A DNA stretch of 64,000 nt from UJ101 sp965262705 (GCA_965262705.1 OZ253556.1:372001-436000), one strand, 5' to 3'; counted from the first letter of the stretch, positions 8,582-17,825 are shown. Numbers and translations are program-made. Notes: generated by a model not told the origin, from the letters alone.

Positions 8582-10228
8582 TCAGTAATATAAAATCCAT
8601 TTACCAAAGTTTTTTGTATGCTCAAAGTTTTTTAACAAGTATTGAAGGGAATCTTGTAAAGGTCTTTTTTTATCAATTACAAGGGTAATTTTGTCATGTT
8701 GAAGTAAATTTTGAAATCGGTTTAAATCAGATTTATTATTTAATGTTAAATAATATTTTCTATAGTTGTCATTCGGTTGAAAAACAGTATTTCTATTTGA
8801 TAGATAGTAATTGTCGTTAACAGTTATAAAAGCCTTGTTAAGTGTAAAAGCTAATGAAGGCAATAACGTGTTATACACGAGAATTTGTCTATGATTTAAT
8901 TGCTTATCAGTAATATGCTTCGCTATCCCATCGGTAGAATTAATCAGAGAAGGATTTTCTGAAGCAACTAGCGTATGGGTTAATAAAATAATACAACTGA
9001 AAAGAGTACTCAATTGGATTAGTCTTTGTTTAATTGTATATCTTTTATAAAACGCAATAAATAAATTACTAAGAAGTATTCCTATGCCTAGCATAGTAAA
9101 ATAAAAAATATTTATTTGAATATAAGACCGGAAAACAGCCCATGATACTACGATAAAAATAGCGATGAATAATACTTGGTAAATCCTAATAAATAATTTT
9201 ATATACGTATCGGATATAATACGCCAAATATATCCTCCGGCTATTGCTATAAGAGGGTATATGGGAAGAATGTAAAGGATAAGTTTAGAAGAAAACAAAG
9301 AAAATAATAGCAGCAATATTGCTACTGAACATATAAATGCTTTGAGAACGGTTTTCTTTTTTTCAAGTGCCTTACGAAATACTTCCTTTAAATGCATTGA
9401 CAGTAGGATAGTTAGAGGCAACCCAACTAAAGGAACTACCCAGGCATAGTACCAAAAAGGCTGATTACGATGAAGGTTTTGTGCATGAAATAAGCGGTCT
9501 ATTAATTCTACTTGAATAAAATAATCCCATAGTTTCGGATTATCCCACAGTATAATAATAAACCATGAGCCTGATATAATTAGGAATAATAAAGTTCCGA
9601 AAAAATCATGAATTGATGCCCTAATTTTATTTTTAGCAAAAAATTTATAACTTCCTATAATTGTAAAAATAGGTAATAAAACTACTGGTCCTTTGGTTAA
9701 AAAACCAAGTCCCAAAAGTGAGTAAAAGAAATAAGTATAGAAGCTTTTGTTTTTTTGCTTACAAGATAAAAAGCAATATAAAGCACCTAAAATAAAAGTA
9801 TTGAGATAGGCATCTGTGGTGAGGTTATGGATGGAAATGAGAACGATGGGAAACGAAAAATATATTAAAACTGCATAAAAAGCTGCTTGAACCTCTTGAA
9901 ATAATTTCTTGGTAATTTCATAAATCAATAATAACTGCAGTATAAGTGCTATGATTAGGAAAAAACGGGCTCCAAAAGGATTAATTCCGAATAGAGTGTA
10001 ACCGAGGCTAGTTATCCAATAAGTCATAGGAGGTTTAGCATAATGTCGTATGCCTAATAGAGTAGGATGAATATAATCATGCTGCAAAACCATTTCTCGA
10101 CCAATTTCGCCATAGCGTGCTTCACTGGTTTCTGAAAGTCCAAAACTGTTTAATCCTATAGTTGCACAAGCAAACACAATAAATAAAAAAGTGAAAAATA
10201 ATTTTCTATAAGAAATTGTATAGAGCAT
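8582..10228 (-). CDS. Membrane glycosyltransferase, ArnT/PMT-like (GT39 family)
   Basis: 548 residues with about 11-12 hydrophobic segments. The first periplasmic loop carries SETSEARYGEIGREM, the acidic-residue loop typical of the ArnT/PMT superfamily (the DE-like motif), followed by HYAKPPMTYWI and, later, LGFLTKGPVVLLP. Family knowledge: such enzymes move a sugar from an undecaprenyl-phosphate carrier to lipid A, protein or another acceptor on the outer face of the inner membrane. The acceptor cannot be assigned from the sequence. The gene stands alone on the minus strand, upstream of the MscS gene by about 200 bases of AT-rich spacer. Confidence 0.85.
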   Translation of the reverse strand: MLYTISYRKLFFTFLFIVFACATIGLNSFGLSETSEARYGEIGREMVLQHDYIHPTLLGIRHYAKPPMTYWITSLGYTLFGINPFGARFFLIIALILQLLLIYEITKKLFQEVQAAFYAVLIYFSFPIVLISIHNLTTDAYLNTFILGALYCFLSCKQKNKSFYTYFFYSLLGLGFLTKGPVVLLPIFTIIGSYKFFAKNKIRASIHDFFGTLLFLIISGSWFIIILWDNPKLWDYFIQVELIDRLFHAQNLHRNQPFWYYAWVVPLVGLPLTILLSMHLKEVFRKALEKKKTVLKAFICSVAILLLLFSLFSSKLILYILPIYPLIAIAGGYIWRIISDTYIKLFIRIYQVLFIAIFIVVSWAVFRSYIQINIFYFTMLGIGILLSNLFIAFYKRYTIKQRLIQLSTLFSCIILLTHTLVASENPSLINSTDGIAKHITDKQLNHRQILVYNTLLPSLAFTLNKAFITVNDNYYLSNRNTVFQPNDNYRKYYLTLNNKSDLNRFQNLLQHDKITLVIDKKRPLQDSLQYLLKNFEHTKNFGKWILYY

Positions 10229-10440
10229 TATTTAGAAATTTAGAACGAGTGATTTTTATAATATTATTTAGCATAATAAAAAAACTTAAGATAAAGTTTA
10301 TTACTAATTTAAATAGGTTAATCATCAATTAATAAATGGCAAATATAAGATAAAAATCGGGTTTAAAACTATTCTTTTAGAGATAGTTTGCAAGGATTAC
10401 TAGTAAAATAAAATTATAAGAATAAGTTCAATAGCAGTCT

Positions 10441-11295
10441 TCAAAATTTTATTTCAGGGGTTTGTTTATCTTTTTGAGGAATAAAATGCACATCTCTTTG
10501 TGGGAAAGGAATAGAGATATTATTTTCCCGAAACGCCTTGTCAATCATAAAGCGTAAGTCGCTTTTGATTTTTGGAGAATACAAAGGATTATCAGTAAAA
10601 AAATACAACTGAAAGTTAAGTGAGCTATCAGCAAAATCACTAAAGAAAACGATGGGTTTAGGTTGATTCTTAATCTGTTGATGCTTTTCTGCAACCCCCA
10701 TTAATATTTTCTTTACCAAAGAAGTGTCTGAGCCATAGGCAACCCCTACTGATATATTAAAACGAGTTATATCAGAATTTTTAGTCCAATTATATAAATA
10801 TTCCGATAAAAATTTATGGTTGGGAATAATAACTACTCGGTCATCACGAGTGATCATAATCGTCGTTCTAAAATTTATTTGCTCTATTTTGCCTACTTGA
10901 TCTTCAATCTGTATTACATCCTCTACTGAAAGCGTTTTATCAAATAAAATCATAATACCAGAAATAAAATCCATAAAAAATTGCTGCATTCCTAATCCAA
11001 TTCCTACAAATAATGCTGCCGAACCTGCTAAAAAAATATTGAGATCAATACCAACGCTATTTAATATTATTAACGATACTAAAATGTAAGCAAAATATTT
11101 AGTAAGATTGAACAGTGTAAACGTTTTAGCATAATTTTCTGGAGTTTGATGGCTAAAGCGTTTCTTAATAAATGTTTTTAATACTTTAAAAAATATAATC
11201 GTTACAACAAAAGTAACTAAAGCAATGATAATATCTATTATTGTTATTTTGACCGTGTTATGGGTAAAAATAATATGATTTAAAAATTTATGCAC
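10441..11295 (-). CDS. Small-conductance mechanosensitive channel, MscS family
   Basis: 284 residues, close to E. coli MscS in size. Three N-terminal hydrophobic segments precede the pore helix LAGSAALFVGIGLGMQQFF, with small residues packed as in TM3 of MscS. The beta domain follows (VGKIEQINFRTTIMITRDDRVVIIPNHKFLSE). It opens on membrane tension to release solutes under hypo-osmotic shock. The start is GTG at 11295; I see no ATG in frame that would keep the first membrane segment. It is divergent from the C-S lyase gene. Confidence 0.92.
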   Translation of the reverse strand: MHKFLNHIIFTHNTVKITIIDIIIALVTFVVTIIFFKVLKTFIKKRFSHQTPENYAKTFTLFNLTKYFAYILVSLIILNSVGIDLNIFLAGSAALFVGIGLGMQQFFMDFISGIMILFDKTLSVEDVIQIEDQVGKIEQINFRTTIMITRDDRVVIIPNHKFLSEYLYNWTKNSDITRFNISVGVAYGSDTSLVKKILMGVAEKHQQIKNQPKPIVFFSDFADSSLNFQLYFFTDNPLYSPKIKSDLRFMIDKAFRENNISIPFPQRDVHFIPQKDKQTPEIKF

Positions 11296-11381
11296 AAACT
11301 TTTTTTTCTTCTTGAATATTTTAAATACAAAAGTAAAAAGATTTTTATTAGATTAGCCGGATAATTTTTTAATCATTTGTA

Positions 11382-12557
11382 ATGATGTATAATTTTGATG
11401 AAATTCATCGTACAAAAAACAGTTATTATAAGAATAGTTCTGCGCGTAATAAAAAACTTTTTAAAACCGATAAGGTAATGCCTTTTTGGATTGCCGATAT
11501 GAATTTTAAGATTGCTCTCCCGATAACAGAATCTTTACAAGAAATAGTATCGAGAGGAATTTATGCCTATGAAGGTGAGCCCGAAGGCTATACCCAGAGC
11601 ATTGCCAATTGGTTCAATCAACAGCATGCTTATCAATTGTATTCAAATCGATTTTTAGAAGTTCCCGGAACTTTAACCGGTATTTCTTTTTTGACAGATG
11701 TATTTTCTAAAGAAAACGATAATATATTAATCCAGCCGCCTGTTTACCATAATTTTAAATCAACTATTGTGAATATGAAACGCTGTGTGGTTAATAATCC
11801 ATTGAAGATAGAAAATGGAAGTTATGAAATGGATTTTGAAGATTTAGAGCAAAAATTTAAAAGTAAAAATATCAAAATAATGATCTTATGTAACCCCCAT
11901 AATCCTATAGGACGCGTTTGGGAAAAAGATCGAATAGAAAAAATTATAAGTTTAACAAAAAAATACAAAGTAATACTGATAAGTGATGAAATACATTCAG
12001 AGATTATATTCGGGGATAGAAAAATGAATAGTTTAACGCAATATGAGAAAGAAGATAATATTATTTCTATCTTGGGCTCACCGGGAAAAACTTTTGGTTT
12101 ACAAAGCATTGCTATAGGATTTTTTTATATCAATAATTTAGAGTTGTACAAATCGCTTAAAAAAAGGATAGAAGCATTAAACTTAAACCATATTAATACT
12201 TTTTCTCGCTATGCAACGTGTGCCGCGTATAAAGAAGGGAAGCAATGGTTTAGCGAGATGAAAAAGTATATTGAAAAAAATTATGATTGGATTCATCGGT
12301 TTGTTAAAATGGAATTGCCAAAAGTAAAATTATTTCCGCTGCATTCAACTTATCTTATATGGTTGGATTTTAATGGATTAAATTTAGATAAAACCACTCT
12401 TGAGCATTTGCTTTTTGTAAAAGCAGGCGTTGGTTTTGCACCCGGTGATTGGTTTGGCAAAGAGGGCTTAGGTTTTATGCGAATGACGATTGCCTATCCC
12501 CTACCCGTTTTGCAAAAAGCTTTTTATCAACTAAAAATAGTCCTTTCTAAGGTGTAG
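11382..12557 (+). CDS. patB: MalY/PatB-family PLP-dependent C-S lyase (aminotransferase fold)
   Basis: 391 residues. Fold-type I PLP enzyme with VMPFWIADMNFKIALPI near the N-terminus (typical of PatB/MalY), LCNPHNPIGRVW, SDEIHSEI and GSPGKTFGLQ with the PLP-binding Lys. The family cleaves cystathionine or cysteine S-conjugates to pyruvate, ammonia and a thiol. In most homologues the residues before the PLP Lys are S-A/P-x-K; here SPGK fits. ATG at 11382 is followed directly by a second ATG at 11385, and either could start. It is a monocistronic gene followed by a Flavo-1-like element. Confidence 0.88.
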   Translation: MMYNFDEIHRTKNSYYKNSSARNKKLFKTDKVMPFWIADMNFKIALPITESLQEIVSRGIYAYEGEPEGYTQSIANWFNQQHAYQLYSNRFLEVPGTLTGISFLTDVFSKENDNILIQPPVYHNFKSTIVNMKRCVVNNPLKIENGSYEMDFEDLEQKFKSKNIKIMILCNPHNPIGRVWEKDRIEKIISLTKKYKVILISDEIHSEIIFGDRKMNSLTQYEKEDNIISILGSPGKTFGLQSIAIGFFYINNLELYKSLKKRIEALNLNHINTFSRYATCAAYKEGKQWFSEMKKYIEKNYDWIHRFVKMELPKVKLFPLHSTYLIWLDFNGLNLDKTTLEHLLFVKAGVGFAPGDWFGKEGLGFMRMTIAYPLPVLQKAFYQLKIVLSKV

Positions 12558-12565
12558 AAGGATTT

Positions 12566-12675
12566 GCGGGGCGAGCGTTAGGGATAGCAGCGGTATCCTT
12601 TTTCTTGGGGCGAAACGATGCGCCAAGAAAAAGATTTAGCAGATAGCCCGACCGCCGTCAGTCGGGAACGCCCAA
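12566..12675 (+). ncRNA. Flavo-1-like structured RNA element (copy 1)
   Basis: Contains GCGAGCGTTAGGGATAGCAG, then a hairpin CTTTTTCTTGG...CCAAGAAAAAG, then GATAGCCCGAC, a CCGAC/GTCGG hairpin and GAACGCCC. The terminal GGGCG and CGCCC can pair. From memory this matches the Flavo-1 RNA motif described in Bacteroidota. The assignment rests on pattern recognition and not on a covariance-model search. It lies between the C-S lyase and pyrG, on the coding strand of both. Confidence 0.6.
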
Positions 12676-12735
12676 AAAATAAAGATTAGCGTTTTTTGCA
12701 AAGACTTGTTTATTTTATAATCCTTAGTACTTTAT

Positions 12736-12743
12736 TATTTTTG
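12736..12743 (+). promoter_or_regulatory. Candidate -7 element upstream of pyrG (TATTTTTG)
   Basis: Exact TAnnTTTG, 33 bases before the pyrG ATG at 12777. The nearest TTG (12706-12708) is 27 bases upstream, longer than the usual spacing, so a -33 partner is doubtful. Confidence 0.3.
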
Positions 12744-12776
12744 TTATTTTGCAACTTTAATTATGCAGGATCGACT

Positions 12777-14387
12777 ATGTCAGCAAAATATATTTTTGTA
12801 ACGGGAGGAGTAACTTCCTCTCTCGGAAAAGGGATTGTATCGGCTTCTTTAGCAATGTTATTACAAAGTAGAGGTTATAGGGTAACTATCCAAAAATTAG
12901 ACCCGTATATTAACATTGACCCGGGAACGTTAAACCCGTATGAACATGGTGAATGCTATGTAACGGATGATGGTGCTGAAACGGACTTAGATTTAGGGCA
13001 TTACGAGCGATTTCTTAATCGACCGACTTCTCGGGCGAACAATGTAACTTCAGGGCGGATTTACCAAACGGTAATAGACAAAGAACGAAAGGGAGATTAT
13101 CTGGGGAAAACGGTTCAGGTTATTCCGCATGTTACCAATGAAATTAAACGCCGAATTAAACTGCTATGTGATTCAGGGCAATATGATATTGTTATTACTG
13201 AAATAGGAGGAACGGTGGGTGATATAGAATCTTTACCCTATATTGAAACCGTTAGACAACTTAAATTAGAATTGGGAGATTGTAATGCTTTAGTCATCCA
13301 TCTAACTCTAATTCCTTATCTGGCGGCTGCCAGGGAACTAAAGACTAAACCGACCCAGCATTCTGTTCGTTTTTTGATGGAGAATGGCGTGCAAGCGGAT
13401 ATATTAGTTTGTCGAACCGAGCATACCATACCGAAAGATGTAAAATCAAAAATTGCTTTGTTTTGCAATGTTAAACAAGAGAATGTAATCGAATCTATTG
13501 ATGCGCCCACCATTTATCACGTGCCCAATTCTTTACAGAAAGAAAAATTGGATGAAGTCGTTATAAAAGAATTAGGTTTAAAATTTAAAAAGGACCCTGA
13601 TTTGACCGCATGGAACACCTTTTTGTATAATTATAATCATTATGAATTAGAGGTAACGGTTGCTCTGGTAGGAAAATATATTAGTTTACCTGATTCTTAT
13701 AAATCTATAACCGAATCGTTTATCCATGCAGGGGCAAAAAATAAAACCAAAGTAAATATAAAATGGGTGTATTCAGGAGATTTGACTTTGAAAAACATAG
13801 AAAAATATCTATCCGGAGTTGATGGAATACTGGTCGCCCCGGGTTTTGGAGATCGCGGAATAGAAGGGAAAATAGCCGCTTGCCGATATGCTCGTGAACA
13901 TAAAATTCCTTTTTTAGGGATTTGTTTGGGAATGCAGATGGCTGTAGTTGAATATGCTAGAAACGTATTGGGGTTAAGAAAAGCGGAAAGTTTTGAAATG
14001 AATCCGCAAGCGCCTCATCCGGTTATCAGCCTAATGGAAGAGCAAAAACAAGTAACTCAAAAGGGTGGAACTATGCGGCTGGGTAACTGGGATTGTAAGC
14101 TAAAAAAAGGAACAAAAATTTATGATGCCTATCGTTCAGAGAATATTTCAGAAAGGCATCGACATCGATATGAGTTTAACAATCAATACTTAAAACTATT
14201 TGAAACGAAAGGGTGGATAATAAGCGGCTCCAATATAAGAACGGGATTGGTAGAAACCTTTGAACTTGCAGACCATCCTTTCTATATTGGTGTTCAATAT
14301 CATCCTGAGTATAAGAGTACAGTAGTTAATCCTCATCCTTTATTTGTAGCCTTTACGGAGGCTATGATAAAAAAGCATAGAAACTAA
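12777..14387 (+). CDS. pyrG: CTP synthase
   Basis: Makes CTP from UTP, ATP and glutamine, the last step of pyrimidine nucleotide synthesis. 536 residues. The N-terminal synthetase domain starts KYIFVTGGVTSSLGKGI (P-loop) and has DPYINIDPGTLNPYEHGECYVTDDGAETDLDLGHYERF. The C-terminal class I glutamine amidotransferase domain has the nucleophile in GICLGMQ and the His-Glu pair in YHPEYKS. The frame extends 27 codons further upstream, but the family begins directly at M-x-x-K-Y-I-F-V-T-G-G, so ATG 12777 is chosen. In many Flavobacteriia yidC follows pyrG; here the next gene is a small membrane protein on the other strand. Confidence 0.97.
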   Translation: MSAKYIFVTGGVTSSLGKGIVSASLAMLLQSRGYRVTIQKLDPYINIDPGTLNPYEHGECYVTDDGAETDLDLGHYERFLNRPTSRANNVTSGRIYQTVIDKERKGDYLGKTVQVIPHVTNEIKRRIKLLCDSGQYDIVITEIGGTVGDIESLPYIETVRQLKLELGDCNALVIHLTLIPYLAAARELKTKPTQHSVRFLMENGVQADILVCRTEHTIPKDVKSKIALFCNVKQENVIESIDAPTIYHVPNSLQKEKLDEVVIKELGLKFKKDPDLTAWNTFLYNYNHYELEVTVALVGKYISLPDSYKSITESFIHAGAKNKTKVNIKWVYSGDLTLKNIEKYLSGVDGILVAPGFGDRGIEGKIAACRYAREHKIPFLGICLGMQMAVVEYARNVLGLRKAESFEMNPQAPHPVISLMEEQKQVTQKGGTMRLGNWDCKLKKGTKIYDAYRSENISERHRHRYEFNNQYLKLFETKGWIISGSNIRTGLVETFELADHPFYIGVQYHPEYKSTVVNPHPLFVAFTEAMIKKHRN

Positions 14388-14419
14388 AACATCTCGTTTC
14401 TTGAAGGGGTCAATATTTT

Positions 14420-14629
14420 TTACCTCTTGCTGCTCTTTTTTTTGCTTCTTACTCTTTTAAAATAACGCCAAAGTAAAAAACAGGGCATAACTAGTATAAC
14501 GATAGATACGGTTGCTAATCCCATAAAACGTTCATGAAATACTGCATTGGGAACAATAAAATAATAATATCCCCCCAGCCCAAAAAGAATAAGGGCGATC
14601 ACAAGGGCAATATAGGTTGCGGTTTTCAT
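14420..14629 (-). CDS. Small two-helix membrane protein, unknown
   Basis: 69 residues from ATG 14629 (MKTATYIAL...). A longer frame starts at 14695, but those first codons lie inside the neighbouring MITE and give the meaningless MLSFSYFFMCSATVS peptide, so I reject that start. Two hydrophobic segments (about residues 5-24 and 36-56) are followed by a very basic tail (RYFKRVRSKKKSSKR). I do not recognise a family; positive-inside logic puts the tail in the cytoplasm. It is convergent with pyrG, 32 bases away. Confidence 0.55.
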   Translation of the reverse strand: MKTATYIALVIALILFGLGGYYYFIVPNAVFHERFMGLATVSIVILVMPCFLLWRYFKRVRSKKKSSKR

Positions 14630-14651
14630 AAAGATAATTTTCTCCCGTTCA

Positions 14652-14838
14652 GAGACCGTTGCAGAACACATAAAAAAGTATGAAAAAGAAAGCATCTAAC
14701 TTCAAACTGCTTCCTTACTTCGACAGGCTCAGTAACCATATCAAAAAATTAAAATCCTCACAACCCAAAGGTTGCTCCGGTGTTTAATTTTTATTGAGCG
14801 TTGCATTTTTTTTCTAAAGTGCTCTTTGCAACGGTCTC
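14652..14838 (+). mobile_element. MITE-like element with perfect 5-bp target duplication GTTCA
   Basis: GAGACCGTTGCA...TGCAACGGTCTC, A-to-B orientation, flanked by GTTCA at 14647-14651 and 14839-14843. A short TTCGACAGGCTCAGTAACCA micro-insertion (about 14717-14741) interrupts the usual CCTTCTCAAAAA junction. Its right half belongs to the tandem duplication described for 14752-16363. Confidence 0.9.
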
Positions 14839-14884
14839 GTTCATTTCCTTATGCAAAAATATAGTATTTTTACTAAGGATATAT

Positions 14885-15445
14885 CTAATTATTAATCCAT
14901 ATTTTAATATTATCTATTTCAAAGGTAGTGCTTTGACTTGTATTGTTTCCTATATAATGAAATCCAATATACACCTCCCCTCCACAATGTGCAGATAAAT
15001 CAATTTTACCGGAAGGAATAAAGGATGAAAAATTTCCACGAGTAACATTTCTTGCCGATGCAATAGTAATCTCTTTCAGTTTTTTTGCATTAGAAAAATC
15101 ACTCGAATCACTAATTAAAATACTTAATCCATTGTGCTTATAATAACCTGTAGCTGATTCAAAAGAAAGAAAAGCTTTGTAGCATGTAGATAAATCTTGT
15201 CTTAAAATCAACCAATCATCCTCCTGTTTTGATCCCCTATATCCTGATATTTTTGCATATAACTTTGTTTTAGCATTTTTATGAGACGACACATGCCACG
15301 TATTTTTACCTTTTTTATTCTGAACTGTCCAATTTTTATTAAACCGGTTTCCTAGTTTCATCTTATCAAAAGTTTCTTCAAAATAAAGTTTTTGGCTTAT
15401 CCCTAAAATAGGAAACAGCAAACACAATAAACAAAATATTTTCAT
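14885..15445 (-). CDS. Secreted choice-of-anchor-J (cleaved-adhesin-like) domain protein, copy 1
   Basis: 186 residues. The signal peptide MKIFCLLCLLFPILGISQ is followed by a single jelly-roll-like domain: EETFDKMKLGNRFNKNWTV, DDWLILRQDLS, LSFESATGYYKHNGLSILISD, SSFIPSGKIDLS and GFHYIGNNTSQSTTFEIDNIKIW. These are the hallmarks of the choice-of-anchor J family of Bacteroidota, usually carbohydrate- or adhesion-related. There is no C-terminal sorting domain, so it is the bare domain. The family assignment is by motif recognition and the function is inferred. It is a near-duplicate of the gene at 15786-16346. Confidence 0.75.
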   Translation of the reverse strand: MKIFCLLCLLFPILGISQKLYFEETFDKMKLGNRFNKNWTVQNKKGKNTWHVSSHKNAKTKLYAKISGYRGSKQEDDWLILRQDLSTCYKAFLSFESATGYYKHNGLSILISDSSDFSNAKKLKEITIASARNVTRGNFSSFIPSGKIDLSAHCGGEVYIGFHYIGNNTSQSTTFEIDNIKIWINN

Positions 15446-15536
15446 GAGAAAAGTTTTTACAAATTAAATAAATTTTATAACAAATATAATTTTTATATGA
15501 AAATCAATTAATTTACTTTGTGTATTTTAAATAATA

Positions 15537-15739
15537 GAGACCACTGCAAAATACATAAAAAGGCATGAAATCTAAAGCATTTAGCTTCAAATTGCTTCCT
15601 TAATTCGACAGGTGGTTACTGAGCTTGTCGAAGTACTCAGCTACCGAGAGTTAAATCCTCACAACCCAAAGGTTGCTCCGGTGTTTAATTTTTATTGAGC
15701 GTTGCATTTTTTTTCTAAAGTGCTTTTTGCAACGGTCTC
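15537..15739 (+). mobile_element. MITE-like element with a divergent left half
   Basis: The left end GAGACCACTGCA and the left half are diverged, with a TTCGACA...TGTCGAA palindrome inserted at about 15604-15633. The right half is practically identical to that of the copy at 14652-14838. No 5-bp target duplication is seen (left TAATA, right GTTCA). That is expected if the right side arrived by the tandem duplication and not by transposition. Confidence 0.8.
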
Positions 15740-15785
15740 GTTCATTTCCTTATGCAAAAATATAGTATTTTTACTAAGGATATAT

Positions 15786-16346
15786 CTAATTATTAATCCA
15801 TATTTTAATATTATCTATTTCAAAGGTAGTGCTTTGACTTGTATTGTTTCCTATATAATGAAATCCAATATACACCTCCCCTCCACAATGTGCAGATAAA
15901 TCAATTTTACCGGAAGGAATAAAGGATGAAAAATTTCCACTAGTAACATTTCTTGCCGATGCAATAGTAATCTCTTTCAGTTTTTTTGCATTAGAAAAAT
16001 CACTCGAATCACTAATTAAAATACTTAATCCATTGTGCTTATAATAACCTGTAGCTGATTCAAAAGAAAGAGAAGCTTTGTAGCATGCAGATAAATCTTG
16101 TCTTAAAATCAACCAATCATCCTCCTGTTTTGATCCCCTATATCCTGATATTTTTGCATATAACTTTGTTTTAGCATTTTTATGAGACGACACATGCCAC
16201 GTATTTTTACCTTTTTTATTCTGAACCGTCCAATTTTTATTAAACCGGTTTCCTAGTTTCATCTTATCAAAAGTTTCTTCAAAATAAAGTTTTTGGCTTA
16301 TCCCAAAAATAGGCAATAGGAAACATAATACACAAAATGTCTTCAT
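15786..16346 (-). CDS. Secreted choice-of-anchor-J domain protein, copy 2
   Basis: 186 residues, the same architecture as the gene at 14885-15445. The mature part differs at about four positions (for example STCYKAF versus SACYKAS, and VTRGNF versus VTSGNF). The signal peptide is more divergent (MKTFCVLCFLLPIFGISQ). This pattern fits a recent duplication whose boundary lies near the start codon. A paralogue pair can be retained for dosage or antigenic variation; this is speculation. Confidence 0.75.
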   Translation of the reverse strand: MKTFCVLCFLLPIFGISQKLYFEETFDKMKLGNRFNKNWTVQNKKGKNTWHVSSHKNAKTKLYAKISGYRGSKQEDDWLILRQDLSACYKASLSFESATGYYKHNGLSILISDSSDFSNAKKLKEITIASARNVTSGNFSSFIPSGKIDLSAHCGGEVYIGFHYIGNNTSQSTTFEIDNIKIWINN

Positions 16347-16616
16347 AAGAAAAGTTTTTATACGGTTATAAATAGATTTTATGACAAATATAAATTACTT
16401 ATTGTTCAATAGCAATTTAATATAAATAATTAATAAACATAATATAAATATAAGACCGTTGCAAAAAGTTTGAATGGGTTATATAATCTTTCTTTTTTAG
16501 TTTTTTGATTTTACCTACTGACTTATTGATAGGTTTTTCACTATTTTTCATCTGTATGTACTATAAATCATCGCTTATCCTCTTGTTTTTCACTCTTTTT
16601 AACGATTAGACGCCAA

Positions 16617-17700
16617 TATCCCTGGACCCCGATATAAATTATACCCTATCGCCTCCATCAGGTTTTGCGTATGCATCTTTGCTATCCCCCTATATCTTGC
16701 CACCCCGCCTGAAAACCATCGCTTTATGCTTCCGAATGTCCGTTCTATACTTCGATAAACTCAGTAACCTTTTTAAAGCTTGTTTCCCCTACTCGTTTAT
16801 TGAACCTCTTCTCAAAATCCGTTAATGGCTTTCCCCCCTTTTCGCTTTCTTCAGTAGATGATTCTTCAACTTTTTCCTCTTTAATAAACTCGCATTTTTC
16901 TCTGATTCATCGCCCTTATAACCCCTTTTAAGGGAATCCCCCTCCGGTAAGTCTGCAGCCTGCAAAACCTCCTGCAAATTGCTCCCCTCGTTTACACTTG
17001 CTTTCATGCTTACTACCCCAAGTACCAACCCTTCTTCATCGGGAACATAATGCTTTTTTATACCCATAATAATACTTAGCTCGCTTTTTTAACCCGGCGG
17101 CTTGTTTTATCTACACTTGCCTTATCCTCTTTTTTTACGCACGCCTCTTTTTGCTCTCCGCTCTCCGCTGTATCCTTATCATTCACCTTGCCTTTCGGTT
17201 TTAAGGGCGTCTCTATTACACTAGCCTCTACTATCGCTCCTTTTTTAATGATGATTGGATGGCGTTCTAATTGACCGTTGATCTCCTTAAATAGACGCTC
17301 GTAGGCATTCGCCCGCGTCATCAATGTTCTAAATCTACTCAAAGTACTATATCAGGCGAGGATTGCGCTAGGGGTAAACCACAAAAATAACTGAACGAAA
17401 GACTGTCATTTATCCTATCTTCTACTTCGTAATCGCGTAATCTATACCCGGTTTGTAATAAACACATCTTGAATAATACTTCGACCAATGGTTACTGAGC
17501 CTAGTCGAAGTACTCAGCAACCTAAATAACCCATCATCAATCGGACTGCCCCTCGCACTTTTCCCCTTATTATAAGGGTCATCTATTATTTTCCTTATTT
17601 TTTCCCAGTCTAACAAACGGTTTAACTCAGTGAAAAAAGACTTTTTTATCTTTCTTGTGCGTAAATCACAAATACTATCGGCTAAAGTAGGATGATGCTA
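16617..17700 (-). pseudogene. IS5-like DDE transposase pseudogene
   Basis: Translating the three frames gives successive parts of one transposase. RKIKKSFFTELNRLLDWEKIRKII and SARGSPIDDGLFRLL are near 17570-17690, and DYEVEDRINDSLSFSYFCGL is near 17365-17425. SRFRTLMTRANAYERLFKEINGQLERH and GAIVEASVIETPLKPKGK lie at 17076-17342, then KKHYVPDEEGLVLGVVS at 16822-17067, and RTFGSIKRWFSGGVARYRG and NLMEAIGYNLYRGPGI near 16620-16745. This order is that of IS5-family transposases. Several frameshifts and stops break it, the first catalytic Asp region reads VEAS instead of the expected VDAS, and TTCGA-type repeats interrupt it near 16748 and 17478. It cannot be active. Confidence 0.85.
17478..17511. 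repeat. TTCGAC palindrome inserted in the transposase pseudogene
   Basis: ACTTCGAC ... GTCGAAGT around a GGTTACTGAGCC core, splitting the reading frame between GLFRLL and KMCLLQTGYRLRDYEVED. The same motif family occurs as insertions within MITE copies, so this is a short dispersed palindromic repeat and not part of the IS. Confidence 0.75.
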
Positions 17701-17825
17701 TATTTTCATGGCATAAATAGACTATCTTTTTAGATAAAATAGCTGATTAGGATGCTTGCTGAGCGTAGTCGAAGTCTCACTTTTTTTATATCTAATCCTT
17801 CATTACCTTGCAACGGTCTTGAAAT

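Larger units (their letters stand above)
14752..16363. repeat. Tandem duplication of about 710 bp at an offset of 901 bp
   Basis: The segment from about 14752 to 15462 recurs almost unchanged at about 15653-16363. Each unit contains the right half of a MITE, the spacer after it and a whole secreted-protein gene. Identity begins abruptly inside the MITE (at the AATCCTCACAACCCAAAGG segment) and fades just upstream of each gene's start codon. This places at least one breakpoint within repeat DNA. Confidence 0.88.
16452..17820 (-). mobile_element. Degraded IS element (about 1.37 kb), likely parent of the MITE family
   Basis: The ends read AAGACCGTTGCAAAAAG (16452-16468) and CCTTGCAACGGTCTT (17806-17820). 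They are inverted copies of each other over the first 13 bases and match the MITE termini, with the outermost G replaced by A. Between them lies one decayed transposase. No target duplication is visible (AATAT versus GAAAT). The two sub-terminal regions differ; the right one recurs at 18258-18300 and as a solo end at 46719-46746. Confidence 0.8.

Noticed and set aside
12696..12776. Upstream extension of the CTP synthase frame
   Set aside because: The 27 extra residues are hydrophobic and absent from the family; the enzyme starts at MSAKYIFVTGG (12777).
14801..14998. Identical 65-residue frames at 14801-14998 and 15702-15899
   Set aside because: They are the antisense of the duplicated secreted-protein genes and their MITE half; identity is explained by the tandem duplication.
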